From Camillea tinctor (taxonomy: Eukaryota > Ascomycota > Sordariomycetes > Xylariales > Xylariaceae): 64,000 nt of DNA. Position numbers and translations under genes: made by a program. The DNA is taken from assembly GCA_022578605.1 (NCBI GenBank), contig MU394129.1, positions 1 to 64,000 on the forward strand, in the 5' to 3' direction. Each line of letters starts with the position of its first letter. The stretch's first letter is position 1. Under the pieces are notes generated by a model, which saw nothing but the letters and a program-made list of their open reading frames with translations, had not been told where the DNA came from and searched no databases. Positions 1 through 10,518 of this stretch are shown one piece after another.

Positions 1-100
1 ATGGTTGGGTGTCGTAGACTAGGGACATTAGTCCCTAGTCCCTCACAGCCTCATACAACTGTTGGTAGGGGGTCTCCTCTATCTCCAGTTCAATAATATA
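1..100 (+). repeat. Copy of a degraded dispersed repeat
   Basis: The first 100 bases resemble segments at about 37916-37990 and 39633-39725 in the same orientation. Shared blocks are GTTGGGTGYCGTAGA (with the 37.9 kb copy) and TAGTCYCTCACAGC followed by TCAT and later CCAGTTCA (with the 39.6 kb copy). The 16 bases at 37-52 also occur exactly, inverted, at 63967-63982. Several differences are C/T, as expected after RIP mutation. The element class is not recognised. Confidence 0.5.
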
Positions 101-1891
101 GCTTCAGATAAACCGAGTATCTGTATATTATATATACTCCTTATTGCCTATTCCAGCATTTCCAATACACACTCTATCTTATGTAGAATGCAAAATGTGT
201 TGCGTTTGCCACTTGAACACTAGAATACAATATTGCGTCTCGTATAAGTATATAAAATTGAGCTCTTTTTCGCCGACCTCTCTCTCATCTCGGGCTATCG
301 GGTATTATTTATCTACCAAGGTTCAAATCCCCCGACCTGATTGATATTCTCGGGAAAGAGAGTGGATATGACCTATTATATGCAAGCCAAAGCGGGGGAT
401 AGTAATATATACGATATAGGATTGAAATACAAAGAGCATCCTGTCATTGCGTGAAGCTTTAATCGCGGTATTATAGGTTGAAAAAATATTTTGTAACAAG
501 AGTATCACAAGTTAAGTGTTAGAAATACGAGAGCGACAACACCACATAACGAAGACGTAGTGTAGATAAGGTACAAAAGAACCGTAAATGACTTGAATGA
601 TGTTATGGAAAACTTTCAGCAATTCTATTTAGCCTAATAGTAACTGCTTGATTCGCATGTTCCTCACTCTGTTGGGTTCCCTTACGTACATGAGATGTAG
701 AGGGGAGCACAATAACACTAAGGGAGACACACGGAAATAAATACAAACGAGCACAGATCGCTACGGTACGTCGAAGTGAACTGTTAAAGCATAATTCTTA
801 GACCAATAGTCAATGGGTGTCACTTCCCTGAATATCTATTTATTAACCCACTATACACCTTTTTCAATCGTTCTTAGCTGGCGGATCAGGAAGTACAGGA
901 AGAAGAGGATATTACCAGTATATTGTTAAGAATGCTTGGTCCAGAGCTTTCTCTGAGATCCTCTGGAGTTATAGGGACTACCTTATATATGTTTTATAGT
1001 AAGAATTCTCTGTATTGTAATGCCAAAATCCCGCGAAAAGCCCCACTACAAGCCCGCGCCATCTGGTATGAGAGGAGCTGAAATAGGGGTCCCGTTTTTG
1101 TCCCCTAATCACTAGGTTCGGACTCTCAGGCTTTGCCAGGGGTTGGGCCGAAACAAAAGAAAGTTTTCCTATATGGGATACCTATATATAACGGTGACAT
1201 ATGTCGTCGTAGTCTATACTCCTCGCATAACAACATAGTGATTACCTAAGCATTTGCTTGGTCCGTCGTAGTAGATTTATAAGTTCATCAATATTATATC
1301 AGAAAGAAGCACGTATCGAAACGTATATATCTTTTCCTTAAGGAGCTTTCCATGTTGTGAAACAAGCTTCCTCATTTTTCCTCTAGAATCTCAAACTATC
1401 ATTGCTGGAAACATTAACATAAGATTTTGCTAGTTTAAATAATACGACCTAAAATAATGTATCCGTGCCCAAGTAAAGCATGTGACACTACCGGCAGCCA
1501 AGCTAAGCAGCTTCTATGTGAGTTATTTGGAATACCCATGACCATTAATATGTTAACATGTAGCAGCATAGGTCTGTCACTGGCTGGAGTGGGAACCGAT
1601 GACGAGTGTCGTTCTATCTTCTCTATAAAGGCGGCCGATGAATATTTTCTTCTGCCGTTAGAGAGCCTCATCAACACATGGTACATCGAAGCTACCACCG
1701 TCTAGTAAATACGGTATAGCAACTTGACGTGATTCTAACTAGCACAGTTTTGGTACCTTTCTAAAAAGTGCCTCATGTCCCCTTACTGGTTAATCGAAGA
1801 AGGTTGGGATGTCAACAATGAAAAGGCGGTTCAGCGCGTCGTTAAAGATCAATGATAAACCGTTTGAGACCCTTACTGACTGACATGACAA

Positions 1892-1900
1892 TTATCAGAT
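1892..1900 (-). promoter_or_regulatory. ATCWGATAA iron GATA-factor motif
   Basis: The plus strand reads TTATCAGAT, which is ATCTGATAA on the minus strand. This is the known consensus of SreA/SRE-type iron-sensing GATA repressors. It lies 1.1 kb upstream of the FAD oxidoreductase and is the weakest of the set because of distance. Confidence 0.35.
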
Positions 1901-2579
1901 CAGTCGAAATTTACATTCCATAGTGATGCGTCTTATATCGATAATCAACTCAACATATTCTATATTCTGGACCTCAGCTTCATTATCTTGCACTAGGGCG
2001 TCCCCTTTTTTCAAAAACCCGAGATCCTTAAGAGCATTTTTCATTACGTCAATCGTGAAATTTAGGATGAGCAAGTAATTGATGCCTTTTTCCTGAATAG
2101 ACTACGTAAGTCGTTACGTTATGATCAATTTGTCGAAAGCCAAGTACTTAGTTTCTTGAGATTCTCATTCCCTTTGGACTGCCTAGGTTAGGCTGTTGAC
2201 TGAAATGGTGTCGAGTTTCCCCAATTTACAACCCTAGGATGCTAGGCAGGTTAGAAGTAGGCAGGTATTTAATATAACAGCGGTGGTTTTATGTAGAACA
2301 CAAAGTTCCATTTTTCAACGGCTAACCATGTGGCTCGGTCCCAACTCCGAGAAAAGGAAGCTCGGAACTTCGATTCCTACAACGATGGGGTAGTATTTAT
2401 CATACTGTACACTACGTACATCGAAGTACCGAAAGGTCACTACATAGACATACGTATGTGAGGCTTGCAGGGATCAGCTGCTGTTCGTGGTCCAGTAGTA
2501 GTAAGTATTTCATACATATGGACTGACCGAAAGAAAGCGCTGCAAGCCACACCCCGGTAAGAACCCCTGTAGGGAGCGG

Positions 2580-2588
2580 ATCTGATAA
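2580..2588 (+). promoter_or_regulatory. ATCWGATAA iron GATA-factor motif
   Basis: ATCTGATAA in the context GCGGATCTGATAA, the same extended context as the copy at 20328. It is about 420 bp upstream of the FAD oxidoreductase start and 100 bp from a second, inverted site. Confidence 0.5.
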
Positions 2589-2684
2589 CTTTGTCCCCAC
2601 ATCAGGACCGTTCGGCCGGCCCCCCCTGGCCACACAAACCACTCAAGAACGAACTCCTGCGTGATTTTCATGTACATACTGACT

Positions 2685-2693
2685 TTATCAGAT
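2685..2693 (-). promoter_or_regulatory. ATCWGATAA iron GATA-factor motif
   Basis: TTATCAGAT on the plus strand, so ATCTGATAA on the minus strand. It is about 320 bp upstream of the FAD oxidoreductase and pairs with the opposite-strand site at 2580. Confidence 0.5.
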
Positions 2694-3009
2694 GGAAAAT
2701 TCCCGGATACGAATCCGTGCGAGTTGAGAGCAAAGAAGACTTTACCAATGTAGTGTACAAGGCATCACGGCTATGGCGGGATGAGTTGTTCGTCATCTTT
2801 TGGGTTTTTAAGTCATGAACTCACTTACACTAACCAGGAGTCTAATATGAATATGAGAGTAAGAGTCCGTGAAAATAACAACTCAACCCGACATCGGGGT
2901 ACGAGTTATAACATACAAGTTTAGGCCTTGGCCTTATGCAGAAGCGACCTACAATGTACACTACATACGTAGGTAGGTAGGTTACGTCTAAGCCTATGGA
3001 GCTACCATA

Positions 3010-4777
3010 ATGTTCAAATTGGATCCATGGACAACAGCAGTACAGGGGGCACTGGCACTCCAGAATTTTGGCCGGGGCACTGGGGCAGTCAGGTCATTTA
3101 GGCTGGCGCTATTCCGGGCCCCGAGTCACCGATTGTCTGGTTCCATTCGATGCCAATACTACTACTACCACCGCTGCCGCGTGGGGACTATTTGTGTTAA
3201 TTCTTCTTCCCACCCTCCACAAAGCCTCAGCAGAACAACGGTTTTTACAGCCTCAAAGCTCGCCAGCACCTTGCATCCACGCTATTTTTCTTCTCTCAGC
3301 ACCGGATACCACCACCGACAGCAGCAGCAGGTTAAGATGAGCTCAACTATTACTGAGGGTGTTCGCACAGCGGCGAACCCGTACAAGATCCTCATAGCAG
3401 GCGGTTGCTATGCTGGCTTATCCGCCGCTATCAACCTGCTAGAACGCTGCGACACTATCGAGTCGCCTATTCCCCTCGATATTACCATAGTAGACGAGCG
3501 CGATGGCTTCTGTAGGTCATCCGGAACTGCTATGCCTGTTATCTGTACCTCATCACCTCCGAAACTGACTCTCCATGACCCTACTAGACCACGTCATCGG
3601 CTCACCTCTAGCCCTGTCCTTAAAGAGCTACGCGGAGAAGGCGTGGGTAGACTACAAGGATGTCAAGATCCTGCAGAGACCCGACGTGCGGTTCGTCCAC
3701 GGCACCGTCTCTAAGGTAAACTGCGAGGCCAAGAGAGCTACCATTTCAGAGCGCGGAAGTCAGGAGCCCCGCGTGCAGGCTTACGACTACTTTATCACGG
3801 CCACCGGTCTTCGAAGAGTATGGCCCGTCGTGCCGCAGTCCGCGACCCGGAAGGAGTATCTGGAAGAAGCCGGTGCACACATCGATGCCGTGATGAAGAG
3901 CACGGCGCCGGTGCTCGTTGTTGGTGGGGGTAAGTTTAGGACCACATCCCTAACTACCCTCGGCTAGGGCATGGAGAGAATAGATCTTACTAATTAACCC
4001 CTTTCAGGTGCTGTTGGAATCGAAATGGCGGCTGAGCTGAAATACGTGCAGCCCAACGTCAAAGTCACCCTAGCCCACTCAAGAGACAAACTCCTCTCAG
4101 CAGAGCCGCTACCCGACATGGTAAAGGACTGTGCCCTAGAGATGACCCAACAAGCGGGCGTAGACGTCCTCCTCAGCCACCGTCTGCAGAGCAGCACACC
4201 CGTCAAGGGTGAAGACGGTGCAGATTTGTACGAAGTTGAGTTCACCAACGGCCACAAGATGACGGCCAGCCAGGTCATCATGGCCATCTCCAAGAGCATA
4301 CCCTCCACCGACTTCCTGCCCAAGGAGGCCCTCACGGAAGAGGGCTACGTCAAAGTGCTAGCGAACATGCAGTTTGCATCTCCTGACGTGCCAAACGCTG
4401 AGTCGCACTTCGCCGTCGGCGACCTGATCCACTGGTCAGGCATCAAGCGCTGCGGCGCCGCCATGTGGGAGGGTAAGCTCGCCGCGCTTAACATCCACCA
4501 GACCATGCTGCAGACCATAAAGGGCAAGGAGCCCGAGTTCACCGAGCTCAGTGAGATTCCGCCTATGATCGGTCTCGCTGTCGGTAAGAACGCCGTGTCT
4601 TACGGCCCTGAAGGAATGAACTCCGGACCGCAGGTCATGGAGCGGTTCTTCGAGAATGATCTGGGTTTCAGAAGTAAGTCTCCATTATTATACACTTATA
4701 CTCATTGCTATGGATAGTCACTGACCGTCATTTTTTCTACAGTTGTTTGGGATCACCTTCGTCTAGGGGGTGCTTAG
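3010..4777 (+). CDS. AIF/FSP1-like FAD-dependent NAD(P)H oxidoreductase
   Basis: Four exons: 3010-3511, 3588-3929, 4008-4673, 4743-4777, giving 514 aa. The introns restore conserved text: intron 1 joins DGF to YHVIGSPLAL, and intron 2 joins VVGG to GAVGIEMAAE. The first Rossmann motif, ILIAGGCYAGLSA (FAD), is near residue 126. A second, VVGGGAVGIEMA (NAD(P)H), lies mid-protein, as in pyridine nucleotide-disulphide oxidoreductases of the AIF/AMID/FSP1 group, which pass electrons from NAD(P)H to quinones. There are two candidate starts. The ATG at 3010 adds 109 residues rich in Ser, Arg and Gln, with an RYF-SS motif that looks like a mitochondrial processing site. The ATG at 3337 (context AAGATGA) gives 405 aa, the usual family length. 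Three ATCWGATAA sites upstream hint at iron control. The gene is convergent with the SidF-like gene. The substrate is not predictable. Confidence 0.85.
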
Positions 4778-5122
4778 GTGATGAGAGATATGCTAACTAT
4801 TTTTGGGATTGGAATTGGTGCAAATGGAGCGATATTATAAGACACACATATTATTTTGGGCACGTCGTACTTATGACATAGGTAGACAATCCACGATGTG
4901 AAGAAAGAAAAAAGTAAAAGAGTAAAAAGTAAAATAAGAAATTGAAAGAAATCAATATAAATGCCAATTGAAAAGACTACTTTTTGCTACTCTCTATGTG
5001 TGTGCATGTGTTGTCAATGATATAGTTGCTAAATATGCTGCCAATTTTGATTTCCCCCTTATATACTTCGCTCCTCCTTCTCGCATTACCGGTCCCCACT
5101 CCCCATCCTATCCCCAAACCAC
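4778..5122. other. Convergent 3' intergenic region
   Basis: About 345 bp of AT-rich DNA between the 3' ends of the FAD oxidoreductase and the SidF-like gene. It has A-rich runs at about 4905-4950 that would suit 3' end formation. Nothing else is visible. Confidence 0.5.
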
Positions 5123-6508
5123 CTACAGCTTCGGCACAAGTCCAACCAGCGTGCCACCAACGATCTTCTCGCTCTCATGGAAGGGGCAGAGCTGGAAGAA
5201 GCGCTCGCGGGAGCACTTCATGAAGGCGGAGCGCTTATGGGGCAGGTCGACGAACTTGTCCAGCCCGAAGCCGTGGATGAAGTCGTAGGCCAGCACGGAG
5301 CTGTTGGTGTACTTGGGCTCGCCCACCACCTCGGTCGTGCGCGGGTCGTCAAGGAATAGGTAGTGCATCAGGCTCGACCACCACGCCGTCACCCGGTGCG
5401 GGCCCCGGAACCTTATGTCACCCACCAACGAGTGCCGTCCCCGGTCGAAGTCGCCTGCGCTATAGTACGCGCCTAGTCGGTCCTCCTGGATAGTGAGAGA
5501 ATAGGTTAGTAATTGTATAATAGCCACAAAGCATGGTATCGTATGTGTCTCTATGTAACGTACCTTGGCCCAGTACACCTCGAAGTAGGCGAAATACGTA
5601 TCCTCAAACCGTGCCAGGATGGTGATCTGGTGGGGGTCGTCGTGGGCCTTGCGGAGGTACTCGCGGTGCTGGTCGAGTGTGCCGGTCTCGTTCCATCCCT
5701 GGGAGACGCGGGGGTCATTCTGCCAGGTGTGGAAGAGCCCGAGGTGCTCGTCGTCCGTGTAGTCGAGCGCAACCATGCTGAAGGTCTCGCGTAGATGCGG
5801 GATCCAGCGCGAATAGATGACCGAGCCCGGGCGAGGCTTCGCCGGCCGCCGCGGGTGCCACGTTAGCACGCTACCCGGCTCGTTGGTCATCTGGTGCTCC
5901 GCTGGCGTTAGAGGATACGCCGATAGTGGCTTGGGCAGTGGTGCTGCCACTGAGGAGGCGTCCTCGGGGATCCAGGCTGTGCGCGGTCCGAAGGGCGAGC
6001 CGGCGCCTTGCCAGAAGGTGCTGCGCAGCACGAGGAGCTCGTCGGTTAAGCCGCTGGCAATGGGGTGGTCGACGGCGAGCAAGACGGCTTTGAGCTGTGC
6101 GGCGAGGCCTTCGCGGCCTTTGCCGGAGAGGTCGAGGCGGAAGCCCTCCATCGCTGGGCGGATGGTGAAGAGCACGTAGATGAGTAGCCAGGCCTGGCCC
6201 AGCGTCGGCGGCGTCTCACCGTCCCATGTGAACGTTGAGCTGGGCGAGCGGCGGGCTCGTCCCCATGGCGTGTTGTTGGATACGGGCGGGCGCTCGCTGG
6301 ATTTGAGGTCGGCTGGTTCGGTGAAGAAGAGAGAGTCGTTGTGTAGAGACTCTGGGGGAGGTGTTGACTTGTCTCCGGCTTTCTGGGTCGTCAATTGGAG
6401 CAAGGGAGCCGAGGACTCGGTTTTTCGTGATGACTTCACGAGGTAGTAAGGTGTGAGATATGGGTGTGGGAGCCTGATCACAGGCTGGTTCTCTTGATTC
6501 CCTGCCAT
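5123..6508 (-). CDS. sidF-like: SidF-like N5-hydroxyornithine acyltransferase (siderophore biosynthesis)
   Basis: Two exons on the minus strand, 6508-5564 and 5485-5123, giving 435 aa. The intron, 5486-5563 (78 bp), has a GTACGT donor and CAG acceptor and is removed because family proteins read EVYWAKEDRLGAYY across the junction. Left in, it is in frame and stop-free and would add 26 residues. The C-terminal half is a GNAT-fold acyltransferase of the IucB/SidF siderophore class: HTWQNDPRVSQGWNETGT, QHREYLRKA, FRGPHRVTAWW, PRTTEVVGEPKYTN. Family role: transfer of (anhydro)mevalonyl or another acyl group from CoA to N5-hydroxyornithine for fusarinine- or coprogen-type hydroxamates. The protein ends in PKL, a peroxisomal PTS1-type tripeptide, matching the known peroxisomal location of SidF. 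Three iron-type GATA sites lie 0.5-0.65 kb upstream. Acyl specificity (mevalonyl or acetyl) is not proven. Confidence 0.85.
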   Translation of the reverse strand: MAGNQENQPVIRLPHPYLTPYYLVKSSRKTESSAPLLQLTTQKAGDKSTPPPESLHNDSLFFTEPADLKSSERPPVSNNTPWGRARRSPSSTFTWDGETPPTLGQAWLLIYVLFTIRPAMEGFRLDLSGKGREGLAAQLKAVLLAVDHPIASGLTDELLVLRSTFWQGAGSPFGPRTAWIPEDASSVAAPLPKPLSAYPLTPAEHQMTNEPGSVLTWHPRRPAKPRPGSVIYSRWIPHLRETFSMVALDYTDDEHLGLFHTWQNDPRVSQGWNETGTLDQHREYLRKAHDDPHQITILARFEDTYFAYFEVYWAKVRYIETHTIPCFVAIIQLLTYSLTIQEDRLGAYYSAGDFDRGRHSLVGDIRFRGPHRVTAWWSSLMHYLFLDDPRTTEVVGEPKYTNSSVLAYDFIHGFGLDKFVDLPHKRSAFMKCSRERFFQLCPFHESEKIVGGTLVGLVPKL

Positions 6509-7011
6509 TGTGTACGTCTAGAATACCTAAGGTACTGAAAGAATGTGACTTCAATTGGCGAATAACAACAACTAACTGACTGACTGTAAGGAAAATCCTT
6601 CCAAACAAAAACCCTCCGCCTCTCCCAAACTTCAACAGAGTTTTGTTTGTTTCCAAGAAACCCCAGAAGCTATTAACTACAGTGGAGCCATGCTTCTTGC
6701 GTTAGATGACCGTTGCTATTTCGTATACGACTTACCTTGCTTGTATCCATACTATGGACCGGTCCTGCATTGGTGGTCTGTATACTGCTGTACTCAACCT
6801 CCTCGGAGGTCCGTAGTCAGCGTAAGTAACCTTCATGTACCAGTCCATAGCTGTTACGACTAGCTTGAATCAGTGACAAACTCGTTTCCGTGGCATGAGA
6901 AATCAGAATTTTCGCCACTAACGCAGACGATCGTACGTGAAGCGGTCCAATCTTCTTGGTTTTCTAGAGGAGATCACTGCATCGTCGGTCTTGGCGTACA
7001 TGCAAGCACGG

Positions 7012-7020
7012 ATCTGATAA
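7012..7020 (+). promoter_or_regulatory. ATCWGATAA iron GATA-factor motif 1 of 3
   Basis: ATCTGATAA preceded by ACGG. First of three same-strand sites in 139 bp, about 505 bp upstream of the SidF-like start. A CCAAT box at 6947-6951 lies 60 bp closer to the gene. Confidence 0.6.
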
Positions 7021-7087
7021 CTTTAAGTGGATTGGACTAGGGGGTAGAGGGGGTCCCCTTTGGACCGGGCAGCCCGGCTTTGAGCGG

Positions 7088-7096
7088 ATCAGATAA
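7088..7096 (+). promoter_or_regulatory. ATCWGATAA iron GATA-factor motif 2 of 3
   Basis: ATCAGATAA in the context GCGGATCAGATAA, 67 bp from site 1 and 45 bp from site 3. Confidence 0.6.
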
Positions 7097-7141
7097 TTTT
7101 TTAAAAGGGCCAACCCGAGTTCGGCGTCGATCTATCCTCGG

Positions 7142-7150
7142 ATCAGATAA
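7142..7150 (+). promoter_or_regulatory. ATCWGATAA iron GATA-factor motif 3 of 3
   Basis: ATCAGATAA in the context TCGGATCAGATAA. All three copies share a CGG immediately before ATC, so the conserved word is longer than the known core. Confidence 0.6.
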
Positions 7151-7367
7151 CAAACCGCGGGCCGATGTCGGCCTCAACAACATGGTCCATAGTGGAATGC
7201 TCCTAACTTAACCCCTTACATATTTCAAGATACATATCACATACAATCTGGTGAAAGAAGTATTAGGTTTAGCATAGACTGAGTGGAGAAAACTACTAGT
7301 TCAGAGTTTGGTAGTTTTTGTAGATACTCTACCTATCTTTCTTTTCGACTTCTGAAGATTAAATCAC

Positions 7368-7387
7368 TAGGTACCTAGGTACCTAGC
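7368..7387. repeat. 20 bp perfect palindrome of GGTACCTA words
   Basis: Reads the same on both strands: CTAGGTACCTAGGTACCTAG. All but its first base recur at 32552-32570. Related GGTACCTA words occur singly elsewhere, for example near 25470 and 31165. Confidence 0.6.
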
Positions 7388-9837
7388 CTACGTAGGCAGT
7401 TCGAAACCACGACGATGTAAAGGACGACATGGAATATAGAATGACCTCGGACGGTGTAAATATACGTAATATAATACCTAACTCAGTCCGACCTAAGCTA
7501 TACATAAATAACACGGATCCATGATTTACTAGATACACAGCCAGTAAATAAAATTATCTAGGCTCTTTTGTAGTATTGAACGGGTGTCATAGATTCACTC
7601 ATAATCAAGATCTATCTTCCCGTTCTTGCTAACATGAGAGAGCCCTTGATTTCATAGTCCAGTTAAATGCACTATGCGTGAGATAGCTAAGAAGAGGACA
7701 TGCAGACTTCCTACGTATTGATCAGAATACAACAAGTTATAATTTCCGTACTATTTAAGCATAAGAAGGATATGATTAAAGTGAAAAAATACTTAATACC
7801 AACACAACTATACTAAATGACCGAACCAGCGTTCATCTTGGAAATGCAAAGGGGTTTAGCCTTCATAGTCATTAACATGTAAAGAGAGCTTCAACGAGAT
7901 AGTTTCAGATGTGGATCTCAGCCCTATGGTCAGAGCCTGATGCCAAGAATACGGGGTACGTAGCTAGTCATTGAGTTAATGTACAGCTACCTACCTACAT
8001 AGTTGGTGTTTCAACTGTTGATTTTGGGTTGCTATGCAGATGCCCTACGGACTAGGGTCATGCAGAAATTTTGAGCCGCCAAACGACAACCAATGAGGGT
8101 TACGGATATCAGACAGGGACTCTTTGTCACAGACTCTTCAGGTCAAGCTAGCGATTTGGGAGGGGCAAAGGGTCTTTATCTGGAGTGGCACAGCGTAGAT
8201 GAAGGATGTTGTAATTGTCCATGCATGATAACAGATCTTCGGATAAGAGGGATGCTGTTACAATTATCAAGCTTACCCCCACGTTCTTTAATGACGAACA
8301 GGTCTCTCTCCGTTGGTTCTGACGGTAATTGGTATGAATCCATATAAATGATGATATCTTTAGAATTTCTAATATAAGATTTCTGACAATTTCAATATAT
8401 GTACACTGCAGGAGAGAGCATAGATTAAGAGATATTTCTGAAGGAAAGTAGAGTAATTTGGATACATTTATAAATGAGTTAGAGATATAGGGTTCTTATG
8501 CTAGACATATCGAAGTTGCAGAGATACATACATTCTTAGGCGCTGCCACTCTTTTATGTCTCTCTGTAAATAGGGCTATATTAAATATAAACTAAATGGA
8601 CTATCGTGCTTCATTTAATATACTCGAACAGGTTGATTACCATTTCCAAGGTCTGTCTATACGACTTCCTATATCTAGGTCTAGTTTGGAATTTGCGTGT
8701 ATCACGTCTTAATGATTCCTTCGACATAATACCTACCTTGAAACATTTAACTTTCTCCTGGAGGAGGGTTTGAGTATACAAGACAAGAGAGGAATGAGAA
8801 ACAAGACTTACAGGATTTTATCCTTTGTGTATAGCTAGACTACATTTTCACAGACTGTGAGTCGATAGATAGGTTTAATGCATACAATGTTATCTGTCAC
8901 ACGTCACCGAACTGTTACCATACCAACAACATTAAAAGTCAAACTCATTGTGGATAATTATGAATAACCATTGCTGGAGTAACTCATTCACCCGGCCTTT
9001 AAAGAATAAGGTTGTTCAATTGTCTAAAAGCCCACCGAGCAAACAATAAAATAATTATTTATCGACATAAGTGCTTCTCAGTGTCGGCCTTAAAACTTTT
9101 CACTTTCTCATACACATACTCAATCATAATTGTCGACTCTGACACGCGGAGATGGTCGCGTACCATCTCTGCTACTATCATAACAGTCCACGCCTTGGAC
9201 TTATAATTATAACAATCTCTTTCTTGAGTCATATACTTCATAATACATATGAATCCTAACCATTGCCTCCAATATGGGATCTCTTCCATTGGCTTATTCC
9301 TGGCAATAAATCCATTGCTATGGCGAGCACCCGTCATATCGACCGCCTGTCGATGTCGACATATACGGTGTATCGACGATAGAGTCAAGAATAGCTCTAA
9401 ATATGGTATGTAATTGTCAATGAACTGAATTATCCCACGCATATTCTTCCTTCCAAATACAAAATTCACTTGCTACACAAATCTCGAGCCCCGTCTTCTG
9501 CTCTGAATTCAGACCCAAAGCACCATTTCAGGTCTTGATCAATTCCACATACTTTCAAGCCCGATTTACCAATAAAATCTACGCTGCATATCACCCCAAC
9601 TAGAGTGCATCTGTAAATAGATTCTATTGATTCCTCCTGGTTCCCGGACAACAGTGTCATCCCACAGAGGCGCATCCAAAGCCAGCAGTCTCATCTTATC
9701 CTAGTCGAGATATCCCCAAAAGTATCTTGCTACCTTGGATCCTAGAAGCTAAGAGCTCCTGCTAACAAAAACCCAATCACTACAGTTCTGAAACTCTATC
9801 AGTCGAGGGCGCTACTATCCCGACCCCCTAGGCGACC

Positions 9838-10242
9838 ATGGACGAAATGTACCGGCTCCGAGGCGTGAGGCGCAAGCTTCAAGATGGGGCCCAGATTCTT
9901 AACCTCCGGGAACAGGATCTCCTGTACCGACAGATCGACCCGAGCAGTGAGTATCTTTGGCCGTCGATTGAGCTTCTCGCCACGCAAGTCATCAACCGAA
10001 CACCCCAGCTCACGACGAAGGTCGCGTTCTGGTACCGCAACAACCGCCCCAGCGACAAGGACACAGTCGTGCGCCTTCTGCGTGAGCGCCTCAGCCTGCA
10101 CTCAGCTGACGATGTCTTCGGTGAGAGGCTGAGCGTCGATGAGGTGGGTGAGCTCATGGACTGCCAGATGTTGCTTGACCAGGTTCAGAGGGAAATCAAG
10201 GAGGAGAAGAACAAGAAGAACGAGAAGGATAAGAAAGACTGA
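9838..10242 (+). CDS. Small uncharacterised protein, paralogue of the protein at 15450
   Basis: Intronless, 134 aa. The ATG is in a strong context (GCGACCATGG). No known domain is recognised. The protein looks helical and ends in a very Lys/Glu-rich tail (EEKNKKNEKDKK). It aligns over most of its length with the 139 aa protein at 15450: shared features are IDP, then NxTPxL, AxWYR, a leucine-rich stretch, and LSxDExxxLMDxQxLxDxxxxxE, ending in an EKDK tail. The two genes flank the beta-galactosidase. High GC at third positions and the matching paralogue support it as a real gene. Its function is unknown. Confidence 0.65.
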   Translation: MDEMYRLRGVRRKLQDGAQILNLREQDLLYRQIDPSSEYLWPSIELLATQVINRTPQLTTKVAFWYRNNRPSDKDTVVRLLRERLSLHSADDVFGERLSVDEVGELMDCQMLLDQVQREIKEEKNKKNEKDKKD

Positions 10243-10518
10243 TTGTCTCTTATCATGGCGGGCATGATGCAGGAGAGGGAGGAGTCGGGTCGGGGGATAT
10301 GATATCTCAACCCCACGATAGTCACCGTACTTTCTCACGAGACACCCAATCAAGCTATGATTCCTAAGCACACAGCCTTTTCCCGTAATCATTAACATAT
10401 TACAGATTACCTTTGCCATATGTGATAATACTTAATCGATTCATAAATCTCTGACGCATAGTCATATAGCCATTGAATTCATTACCGAATTAACCTATTT
10501 CATTAATTCCTCTTTTCC

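Larger units (their letters stand above)
1..3009. other. Gene-empty AT-rich stretch, left edge
   Basis: No convincing gene is visible. Open frames are short (up to about 87 codons), lie on both strands and show no recognisable domain. The stretch holds a degraded dispersed repeat at the left edge and three GATA-factor sites (1892, 2580, 2685), the last two within about 430 bp of the FAD oxidoreductase start. The last 300 bp are probably that gene's promoter. Confidence 0.6.
6509..9837. other. Long AT-rich intergenic region
   Basis: The first ~650 bp hold the probable SidF-like promoter, with a CCAAT box at 6947-6951 and three ATCWGATAA sites at 7012-7150. From there to about 9690 the DNA is AT-rich with only short unconvincing frames. 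A perfect 20 bp palindrome built of GGTACCTA words lies at 7368-7387. The last 140 bp look like the 5' region of the small gene at 9838. Confidence 0.55.

Noticed and set aside
320..330. GGTTCAAATCC, a perfect tRNA B-box word
   Set aside because: The flanking bases form no T-stem, and no matching acceptor stem or A box lies at the right distance.
1457..1705. 82-codon frame with DECRSIFS, slightly like the ECERVFS part of hAT transposases
   Set aside because: Only a few residues agree and the expected upstream and downstream transposase motifs are missing. An opposite-strand frame of similar size covers the same DNA.
2591..2818. 75-codon plus-strand frame just upstream of the FAD oxidoreductase
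   Set aside because: No recognisable domain, overlaps an opposite-strand frame and a GATA site, and lies in probable promoter DNA.
9059..9469. 136-codon minus-strand frame
   Set aside because: No family likeness and AT-rich codon use unlike the confirmed genes. It might be repeat-derived, but nothing supports a gene.
9947..9993. Possible tiny intron (GTGAGT to CAAG) in the small gene at 9838
   Set aside because: It would be about 42 nt, and the unspliced protein aligns with its paralogue through this part, so the frame is taken as continuous.
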